In this document: positions 58,701 to 64,000 of the stretch, piece by piece | Layout: each line of letters starts with the position of its first letter | Numbering within the stretch: the first letter of the stretch is position 1 | The notes under the pieces: model-generated | What the model was told of the DNA's origin: nothing | Database searches by the model: none | Seen by the model: the letters and a program-made list of their open reading frames with translations, nothing else | NCBI GenBank assembly: GCA_963698085.1 | Contig: OY969122.1 | Location: forward strand, 558,001-622,000 | Source of the DNA: VRUE01 sp963698085 | GTDB taxonomy: Bacteria; Actinomycetota; Thermoleophilia; Solirubrobacterales; 70-9 | Direction of reading: 5' to 3' | Length of the DNA stretch: 64,000 bases | Program-made: the position numbers and the translations under genes

Positions 58701-60465
58701 GGATGCTGCGGCTGGTCATCCCTTCGCCCGTGCCGAAGTCGACCTCGGGGGTGACCGTCGCATCGTCGAAGCCGCTTTCTTCGAAGCTCGCCTGATCGAC
58801 GTATTCGAAGCGCACGCTCGCCGGCACCCCGGTCGGGTCCAGTTCGGCGTGCAGCCTGGCGCTTTCGGAGCCGACCACCGTTGACCAGGTGGGGCCGAGC
58901 TGGATCGGCGGCTGGGTTTCGAAGCTCGCCTCGGGGCCTGTGTCCTCGCCGGAGGCGTTTTCGGCCACGGCGCGCAGGTGGTAGACGGTTTCCGCCTGTA
59001 GGCATTTATCTTCGGCCAGTTCGCTCTCCGGTTCGGGACAGGCGAGAGCGACGCTTGCCTCGTGTGCCACCCATTTACCGCTGTCGGGTGGGATCGAGGG
59101 GTCCTCTGCCGTTTCTTCGGGCGTCCGTTTGGCTTCGGCGAAGCCGCTCACCTGGTAGGTGGCGTCATCGACGTACTCGAAATGCACCTCGGTCGTCTCG
59201 CCCTCGGGGTTGACCCTTGCTCTGAAGGTAGCCCTGACGCTGCCGACCGGCTGTGCTTCTGCATCCAGCACCACCGGGCCCGGGGGCGGGAAGGCGATGT
59301 GGGCGAGGCGGCGCGGGCTCGGCGGGTCCGACTCCTCGACGACGAAGATGTCGCCCGTCGCGCTCGAGTGCGGGGCGAGCGAGATCGGCGGCTCTACGAG
59401 CGTGCCGTTGCCGTAGAAGGTGCGAACGGGGGCGCCGCTGGAGTCGTACTGGTAGATGTCGGTGTTGGTGGCTGACGGCGCTGCGAAGAGGTTCCCTTCC
59501 CCGTCGACCGCCAGCGCCCCGGCCGAGAGTTTGGGGAAGGTCTCGGGCGCGAGCAGGTTCTCGCAGGCGAAGTACCTATGCACCAGGCCGCCCCGCTCGT
59601 TGACGTAGCAGTCGCCGCTCGTGCGGTCGACGGCGAACGCCCTAACCTCCTTTACGGTGAGCTCGGGCAATGCGACCTCGTCCAGGAACGTGCCATCGGC
59701 TGCGAACTTCTGCACGCGGTTGTCGAAGCCGTCCAATTCGCTCGCCCCTTTCGGCGGGCCGTCGGCGACGTGGACGAGGCCGCCTGGCCCGATGCTGACG
59801 AAAATTCTTCTCCCTTCGAATTCCCCTGTCCCTTTGCCATTCGCCCCCGCGCCGCAGATATCGCCGTTTGCGAGGTGTTCGGCCGTGCAGAGGTTGCCCG
59901 GGTTGGCCGGGGTGCCGCCGCCTTTGTTGACACCACCGCCGATCATCCAGACGAATTCCCCCGTGGGGGTGAACTTCTGCACCCTGAAGTTGTCCAGGTC
60001 GACGACGTAGACGGCGTGCTGGGAAAGGCTCGACGGATCGTTGTCTACCGCGATCGCATTGGGGCCGTTGCCTTTGAACTGCCCCGCGCCGCTGCCCTCG
60101 CTTCCCGCTTTGCAGCCCGTCGCCGTCGTGCAGACCTCGAGGCCCGTGCCCGTGTCGCCCGGGGCTCCTGAAGGGATCACATCCCAGCCGAATGCCCGCA
60201 CGAAGCTGCCGTCCTCGGCGAAGACGTCGACGCGGCGGTTGCCCGTGTCGATGGTGTAGACGACAGCGGTTTCTTCATCGACTGCGACCGCGTCGAGGGC
60301 GTTGCACTGCCCGGCACCCGAGCCCGGCGCGCAGAAGGTCATGTCGGCGCTAGCGGGTGCCGACAGGGCCAAGAGGGCGAGTAGGGCCAGCACAGTTGCC
60401 AGCGCCCAATGGCGCCATGCGCGGACGGCACTCACCGCCCCTCCATAGAAAACCCCCTCCCCCAT
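55741..60465 (-). CDS. Giant secreted NHL-propeller / Ig-like protein (1574 aa)
   Basis: Signal peptide or anchor WALATVLALLALLALSAPASA. N-terminal NHL-type beta-propeller (about 50-400: LDAVAVDEETAVVYTIDTGNRRVDVFAEDGSFVRAFG, ALAVDGEGNLFAAPS). Then fibronectin-III/Ig-like segments (VRATFRARVNPEGETTEVHFEYVDDATY; SARLHAELDPTGVPASVRFEYVDQASF) and two Ig-like copies with CDPREASWKDG/CDLAAASTPGA. A second propeller-like part follows (VLGAVSTDGSRIFFSA; VLSADGSHLFFESF). The C-terminus is very basic (RRVRRGGKTRCVRKQRSAKRNRKGRRSRR), possibly holding it to anionic surface polymers. A large extracellular matrix or adhesive protein is likely; the target is unknown. Confidence 0.8.
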   Translation of the reverse strand: MGEGVFYGGAVSAVRAWRHWALATVLALLALLALSAPASADMTFCAPGSGAGQCNALDAVAVDEETAVVYTIDTGNRRVDVFAEDGSFVRAFGWDVIPSGAPGDTGTGLEVCTTATGCKAGSEGSGAGQFKGNGPNAIAVDNDPSSLSQHAVYVVDLDNFRVQKFTPTGEFVWMIGGGVNKGGGTPANPGNLCTAEHLANGDICGAGANGKGTGEFEGRRIFVSIGPGGLVHVADGPPKGASELDGFDNRVQKFAADGTFLDEVALPELTVKEVRAFAVDRTSGDCYVNERGGLVHRYFACENLLAPETFPKLSAGALAVDGEGNLFAAPSATNTDIYQYDSSGAPVRTFYGNGTLVEPPISLAPHSSATGDIFVVEESDPPSPRRLAHIAFPPPGPVVLDAEAQPVGSVRATFRARVNPEGETTEVHFEYVDDATYQVSGFAEAKRTPEETAEDPSIPPDSGKWVAHEASVALACPEPESELAEDKCLQAETVYHLRAVAENASGEDTGPEASFETQPPIQLGPTWSTVVGSESARLHAELDPTGVPASVRFEYVDQASFEESGFDDATVTPEVDFGTGEGMTSRSILIHSLTEDTTYHFRYFATNFFDEFEGPEVRSFTTLVEALPPKTDCANQAFRIGAAASLPDCRAYELVSPLDKGNGDVLPAGKGSRQGVPTEQAASGGDALAYVSSRAFGDAVSSPFFSQYLARRDPEAGWSSNSLDPPLGGSNLYAGVFGRPVFKGFSEDLCSGWLTQNTELALVPGAPEGVPNFYRRRNCGGDPYELLTTVAPPGFSREGEEGTNESEGDLGSHYYPGVGGWSHDGELSVFKAGAALTAEARTVGVGKLLSCDLAAASTPGASIAYQWLRNGAPIAGLAEKVKTAQYTTVNADKGKAIQCRTIATNEEEDENSGDKAGAVAFSGPAMVVAPPPEVQPPLAPTFIPAPEASAPLLPGGPGGQTLSCDPREASWKDGPTAFAYQWQRNGIPIAGATAQTYVISAEDLATAAAFQCVVTASNTGGAVSKESANVVTSGPGPEPAPPRPRAFVLDIYRVYAKKGSELSLVSVLPSGEAAHTHASVGTRARDGASDGNATDSVLGAVSTDGSRIFFSAATQEPPQPIHQNQDVLVPRGSAGASRLYLRLNPMEPQSEVEEVAGEFHCTEAEKACTVAISKGVARFLGADPEADKVLFSEGEALYELDVEKAIAYEAGAATQIAGDVMGVLGASEDTSRVYLVSEALCSGAATNSEGEAAQAGEPNLYLYETGQSCGAGEMTFVAGLGEDDVTGGDGLLVIDPEPFRRRSRVSGDGLHATFMSRARLSDYDNTDAGGSGEPAAEVFLYDAAEAELRCASCNPSGARPQGENVGTTLLPVWVAAQIPGWATQWHPSRVLSADGSHLFFESFEGLVPRDGNGKLDVYQWQEAHGKAECIAAGAERYVQASEGCLSLISSGTSAGDAEFLDASASGSDVFFRTASSLIGADYGLVDIYDARVGGGFEEGEEEKKECEGEACQSPPAPPARQTPSSAVFEGEGDMPNTRRSCPKGKRRVRRGGKTRCVRKQRSAKRNRKGRRSRR

Positions 60466-60533
60466 CGTCGATAACTCTATAGAAACGCATACGTGCTTGT
60501 CAACATACGCTTTGATATTTCTCTATGCAAAAA

Positions 60534-60561
60534 CCAGGGCCGGGATCGCTCCCGGCCCTGG
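60534..60561 (-). terminator. Rho-independent terminator of second secreted-protein copy
   Basis: Perfect 12-bp stem CCAGGGCCGGGA-TCGC-TCCCGGCCCTGG, followed on the minus strand by TTTTTGC. It is an improved version of the terminator at 51973-52005. Confidence 0.8.
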
Positions 60562-60605
60562 GTTGACTAGATGCGAGTGCCGCGTAGCGGCGCTTTGCAT
60601 CCTCT

Positions 60606-61358
60606 CTAGCCGACGTCTGTCAGTGTCAGGTCGACCTGTACGTCGTGGTCCTCGTCTTCATAGGCGCGCAGTGTCGTGCCGCCGACATAATCAGACATCT
60701 GGTTGGCGCCGCCGCACTGCAGAAACGTGCCGAACACCCTCGTGAACGCAACACCTGTCACTTCCGATGTGACCTCGATGTCATCGGTCCCGCCCGGAAT
60801 GTTTTCAGCTGTGTTGTGCAGCTTGTGCGTCGTGAACGGGGTGACGACGTATTCGCACCGTCGGTTACCCTCGCTGTGATCGCCGTTGTGGGCAGAGGTT
60901 TTGTAGACTTTGATCCGAGGGCCTCCACCAGGACATAGCAGGCTGGTTGTAATGCCCGTGAAATGGTCTGGATCGCCCGGTGTCTGGTTGCCGCCTGTGA
61001 ACTGGTATTCGCATCCTTCCATTAAGACTGTGGTCGTAAACGAGCCACCGGTTATGGGGAACGTTGTGCATGTGTTGTATGTGGGCTCGATGAGCAGTTC
61101 GTGATCTCCATTAGTGACTGTGCCCTCGAAGAGGGTTTCTTCGCATGTGATCGTACCGGCACCGGCTTCGAACCTGTGGTGATCGGATCCGTCATGCAGG
61201 ATCTGAACGCCTGTCACTGTTGCGGCTTCAGTGGGTTCGGAGTTGCCGACATCAGCCTCGATTGTGCCGGTGTTCGCCTGCGCCCCCGAAGCGAGCACCG
61301 CGCTCATTGCGAAGGCTGCCATCAGCGCCAGCCCGAGCGCCTTAAGATTGCGAGTCAT
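60606..61358 (-). CDS. Secreted protein, paralogue of the 52-kb gene
   Basis: About 250 aa. Signal peptide (LKALGLALMAAFAMSAVLASGAQA), then the same Cys-rich beta domain as 52045-52794 with a slightly longer N-terminal loop (NSEPTEAATVTGVQIL). ATG 61358 follows GGAAAGAAG. The two copies keep the same order relative to the 908-aa gene or its remnant. Function unknown. Confidence 0.8.
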   Translation of the reverse strand: MTRNLKALGLALMAAFAMSAVLASGAQANTGTIEADVGNSEPTEAATVTGVQILHDGSDHHRFEAGAGTITCEETLFEGTVTNGDHELLIEPTYNTCTTFPITGGSFTTTVLMEGCEYQFTGGNQTPGDPDHFTGITTSLLCPGGGPRIKVYKTSAHNGDHSEGNRRCEYVVTPFTTHKLHNTAENIPGGTDDIEVTSEVTGVAFTRVFGTFLQCGGANQMSDYVGGTTLRAYEDEDHDVQVDLTLTDVG

Positions 61359-61628
61359 CTTCTTTCCTTTCCATCGATTGCACGGCCCCGCGCTTCCTTG
61401 CGCAGCGCCGGAGTCCCTGGCAGGGACAGGTCGAGCCTCGATGGATCTCAAGTGAAAGTCAAAAATTACTGAGCGGTTTTAGTTCTGGATTGACATGACG
61501 CTCTCGTTCGGGGGCGTATTGCCCTGCAAATCGCGTTTGCGGTATCGGCGCACGCGCCGATTCGTGCGGCGCGTCTTTCGGCATTATTTGGTCTCAATGC
61601 GAGCGCGCGTGACCTATGCCGTGGATGG

Positions 61629-61695
61629 GTCAGCCCTTGACTTGCGTCCGCAGAGGTTTCGCGATGCTGCGAACTGCACGCGGGTGCAGATCGTG
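61629..61695 (-). pseudogene. Remnant of a second copy of the 908-aa gene
   Basis: The minus strand reads ICTRVQFAA directly joined to SRNLCGRKSRAD, two blocks that lie about 100 residues apart near the C-terminus of the 908-aa protein, so the region is an internally deleted fragment. It sits just upstream of the second secreted-protein gene, as the 908-aa gene sits upstream of the first. The rest of 61359-61773 holds no gene. Confidence 0.7.
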
Positions 61696-61696
61696 C

Positions 61697-61747
61697 AACT
61701 CTGGCCTGCACCACCGACAGGCCAGAGTTCACCCGGCCCTGTCGGTG
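61697..61747 (-). terminator. Overlapping hairpins after the collagen-like gene
   Basis: AACTCTGGCCTG/CAGGCCAGAGTT (61697-61729) is a perfect 12-bp stem; CACCGACAGG/CCTGTCGGTG (61711-61747) is a competing 10-bp stem that shares its sequence. They cannot form at the same time. A terminator or attenuator-like role is possible. Confidence 0.4.
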
Positions 61748-61773
61748 CAGGTTGGGAGGCTTTCAGCTACCTA

Positions 61774-62829
61774 CTAAGGGGCGGTCACGGCCCAAGATCC
61801 GAAGCCGAACCCACCTGGTTCGCCTGCGTACTGTATGAGATAGCCGCTCATGCCCAGCGTGACCAGCGTACTCAACGTTGCTTCTTCTTCTTCTCCCTTG
61901 TAGAGGCAGAAGAAGCCGTTTGCCGCATCTGGTTCTTCCAGGGTACCTGGACAGTCGGCGTCTGGCGCAGCTTCCGGGGGGACGATTTTCTCCTGCAGGG
62001 AAACACTGTTCACGGGAGCTGCAAAGGACGCATTACCAAAGCCGACTTCGAATGCTCCAACCACAGCGGTCCACGTGCCGGTCTCCGTGCAGCCGCTAGC
62101 GAGGAAGCCGGTGGATTTGGGGAAGCAGGTTGCTTCGCCAGATCCAGTGGCGCCAGTGGCGCCTTTGACGCCTGCGGTGCCGGTGGCACCTTTCGGGCCA
62201 GCGGGTCCGGTGGCGCCGGTCGCACCGCCCGTGGGTCCTTTGGCGCCAGTGGGGCCTTTGTCACCTTCATCGCCAGTGGGGCCTTTGTCACCTTCATCGC
62301 CAGTGGGGCCTGCCGCTCCGGTCGGGCCTTTCGCGCCGGTCGCTCCACCAAAGCCGGTGGCACCGGTTGCGCCTTTCAGACCCTGAGCTCCGGTCGGGCC
62401 TTTCGGGCCCTGAGCTCCGGTCGCGCCTTTCAGGCCCTGAATACCCTGCGAGCCGGTCGACCCTTTGGCGCCGGTCGCGCCTTTCGCGCCCTGAATACCC
62501 TGCGAGCCTTGCGAGCCGGTTGCGCCTTTCGCACCCTGCTCACCTTTCGGACCTTGTGGCCCTACCGGCCCAGCTGGCCCCACGGGGCCAGCTGGGCCGG
62601 TAGGGCCGGAGAGGGCAGCTTTTTTGATCATCGCTTCGACCTGTTGTTTCTGCTTTTTGCTGAGGCTTGAGTTGCCTTTTTTGGCCGAAGCCGTGGCGGA
62701 GGAACCTCTGTCCGCGGCGAGGGCGCTGCTGGTGGTCGCAAAAAACACGAAAGCCATTACCGCCGCGGCGGCCAGGCCGGCGACGATGGGCATCTGCAGC
62801 GCTTTAGGCGTACGTAGGACTGCTGGCAT
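61774..62829 (-). CDS. Secreted collagen-like protein
   Basis: 351 aa. Signal peptide (IVAGLAAAAVMAFVFFATTSSALA), a short basic coiled segment (SLSKKQKQQVEAMIKKA), then an uninterrupted Gly-X-Y collagen region of about 50 triplets (residues 74-235) with GPTGPAGPVGPAG and the repeat GPTGDEGDKGPTGDEGDKG. A C-terminal globular domain follows (CFPKSTGFLASGCTETGTWTA...WAVTAP) that could nucleate trimers. Bacterial collagen-like proteins form surface or spore fibres. AGGAGGCG precedes the ATG. Promoter TTGCGG-17-TAAGGT at 62893-62921. Confidence 0.9.
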   Translation of the reverse strand: MPAVLRTPKALQMPIVAGLAAAAVMAFVFFATTSSALAADRGSSATASAKKGNSSLSKKQKQQVEAMIKKAALSGPTGPAGPVGPAGPVGPQGPKGEQGAKGATGSQGSQGIQGAKGATGAKGSTGSQGIQGLKGATGAQGPKGPTGAQGLKGATGATGFGGATGAKGPTGAAGPTGDEGDKGPTGDEGDKGPTGAKGPTGGATGATGPAGPKGATGTAGVKGATGATGSGEATCFPKSTGFLASGCTETGTWTAVVGAFEVGFGNASFAAPVNSVSLQEKIVPPEAAPDADCPGTLEEPDAANGFFCLYKGEEEEATLSTLVTLGMSGYLIQYAGEPGGFGFGSWAVTAP

Positions 62830-63172
62830 TGAGGCGCCTCCTGTCGTTCCCTGTTCCGTAAACCCCTGTCCGGACCCCCGGACTCGTGAAATACCTTAAC
62901 TGAACTGATTGCGTACCGCAAGGAAAATCCGTCCCCAGAGCCCATGCGTCGCCGCCCAGCTCCAGCCTGTCGACATCGTGCTCGAGCAGGGCGCTGAGCC
63001 AAGTACGGCGGCCTTGCCCGCTCTGATCAACGAAATGCACGCTGTCTTTTAGGTACCTATCAAGAGTTATTGAGGTATGGAGCTTGACTTGCCAAAGTCG
63101 ATCAGAGATGATGAACCGAATTGATCTTTTCGTAAGATCAGGGAACTACAACGTTTATGGGAGGCATTTTCT
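62830..63172. other. 343-bp divergent intergenic region
   Basis: No gene I can support. It holds the collagen-like gene promoter and, near 63122-63140, the small hairpin TGATCTT-TTCGT-AAGATCA about 30 bp before the plus-strand gene, plus TTGACT at 63084. Nothing else recognised. Confidence 0.5.
62893..62921 (-). promoter_or_regulatory. Promoter of the collagen-like gene
   Basis: Minus strand TTGCGG (complement of 62916-62921), 17-bp spacer, TAAGGT (complement of 62893-62898), 64 bp before the ATG. TAAGGT fits the actinobacterial -10 form. Confidence 0.45.
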
Positions 63173-63988
63173 ATGACCCATTCGAGAACCCTTGCCAGGC
63201 TGCTCACCGCGGTCGGCGCGGCGATCGCTGCCCTGGCGCTTCTCGTCCCCACCGCGTCAGCGGCGGAACCGAACCCGGGCTATACCCAGTTCAAAGGTTG
63301 TCCCAGCAAAGCTGAAGTGCCGATCGTCACGTTTTGCCAGCGAGTCAATATCAACGGCGGCAACTTCAAAATGGGCACCAAAAACGTGCCGATCGAAAAC
63401 CCGATGGATCTGATCGGCGGCCTCGACGAAAACGGCAACTTCGTCGGCGGCGTCTTCCCGCCGGTCAAACAGACCGTGCCGGGCGGAGTCATCGGCCTGA
63501 CCGGGCTGACCTGGTTGCTGGAATTCTTCGGCATCAACGCACTGTCGCTGTACGCGACGACCGAATTGGCGGGCGTACCGGGGAACGCACTCCAGGAACC
63601 GATCAAACTCCCGGTCAAAGTACACCTCGAGACCCCGTCGGGAGTCCTCGGTAAAAATTGTTACGTGGGTTCAGTCACCAACCCGATTAACCTCAATCTG
63701 CAGCTCGGCACCACCAACCCACCGCCGCCGAACGAACCGATCACCGGAATCGAACCCGAATTCAGTGAAGACGAACTCGGGATCGTCCACCTCGATAACG
63801 GCCAGTTCGTCGACAACTCCTTCGCCGCGCCTGGCGCGAGCGGATGTGTGCTGACGCTGTTCGGCTTCATCCCGATCAGCATCAACGGTCTGGTCAACTC
63901 GCAGTCGGGACTCCCGTCTGCGGCAGGCAAAAACGAAACGAGGCAGAACTTCGACATCGAACTCACGTTGGAGGAACTCGTCTACTAA
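63173..63988 (+). CDS. Secreted protein of unknown function
   Basis: 271 aa. Signal peptide (LARLLTAVGAAIAALALLVPTASAAEP). The mature region is beta-rich with C-paired residues (GCPSKAEVPIVTFCQRV, GKNCYVGSVTNPI, SGCVLTLFG) and the motif LPVKVHLETPSGVLGKNCYVGS seen in large secreted proteins of this group (recalled, unverified). Lys is nearly always AAA and Glu GAA, unlike the housekeeping genes of the window. GGGAGG lies 9-10 nt before the ATG. The gene ends just inside the window. Confidence 0.8.
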   Translation: MTHSRTLARLLTAVGAAIAALALLVPTASAAEPNPGYTQFKGCPSKAEVPIVTFCQRVNINGGNFKMGTKNVPIENPMDLIGGLDENGNFVGGVFPPVKQTVPGGVIGLTGLTWLLEFFGINALSLYATTELAGVPGNALQEPIKLPVKVHLETPSGVLGKNCYVGSVTNPINLNLQLGTTNPPPPNEPITGIEPEFSEDELGIVHLDNGQFVDNSFAAPGASGCVLTLFGFIPISINGLVNSQSGLPSAAGKNETRQNFDIELTLEELVY

Positions 63989-64000
63989 GACGAGTCTCAT

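Overview
The window is high-GC DNA packed with short-gap, often overlapping genes, many with GTG/TTG starts. The gene families (MeaB next to a PRC-barrel protein, GH57/GT4 glycogen genes, paired Get3/ArsA-like ATPases, an LHRTEIGLLERG-type XRE regulator, a ParA-FtsZ operon, HxlR-like double winged-helix proteins, large secreted NHL and collagen-like proteins) suggest an actinobacterium of the Thermoleophilia/Solirubrobacterales type. That placement is inferred from gene content; there is no rRNA here.

Layout. 1-18.9 kb is mostly chromosomal housekeeping: acyl-CoA dehydrogenase, a PRC-barrel/MeaB pair, a hexapeptide acyltransferase, an XRE regulator, a glycogen-type GT4 and GH57 branching enzyme with a methyltransferase, a second methyltransferase, an AbiEi/DUF559-like protein between two palindromic repeats, then a minus-strand parA-ftsZ-ggt-cyclase run and a plus-strand pair of Get3/ArsA-like ATPases. 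An 88-89 bp palindromic element lies inside two coding regions here (upstream of parA and in a 558-aa protein). 19.0-23.7 kb is an accessory island bracketed by 16-bp inverted repeats: a DNA methyltransferase fused to an Mrr-like nuclease domain, an IS1-like transposase, a 49-aa small ORF coupled to an SDH_sah/ClpP-fold serine protease, and a three-gene HTH cassette of which two genes are frameshifted.

23.7-46.7 kb is a type IV pilus locus read on the minus strand: a thioredoxin-like membrane protein, pilB, pilT, pilC, then a Fic protein and a 2376-aa beta-helix/RHS protein with two small membrane proteins behind it, then the major pilin (with a convincing cyclic-di-GMP-I riboswitch in its leader), three minor pilin-like genes, prepilin peptidase, pilM, pilN, pilO and a last pilus gene whose 3' end contains the island's inverted repeat. 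The riboswitch suggests that pilin synthesis responds to c-di-GMP.

46.8-48.1 kb is an IS110/IS1111-type element. 48.2-51.1 kb has three tandem paralogues with winged-helix domains. 51.3-64 kb is almost entirely exported proteins: a lipoprotein, two near-identical copies of a roughly 250-aa secreted protein flanking a two-gene operon of very large secreted proteins (908 and 1574 aa), a collagen-like protein and a further secreted protein. A short remnant of the 908-aa gene beside the second copy shows that this block arose by segmental duplication.

No tRNA, rRNA or CRISPR array was seen.
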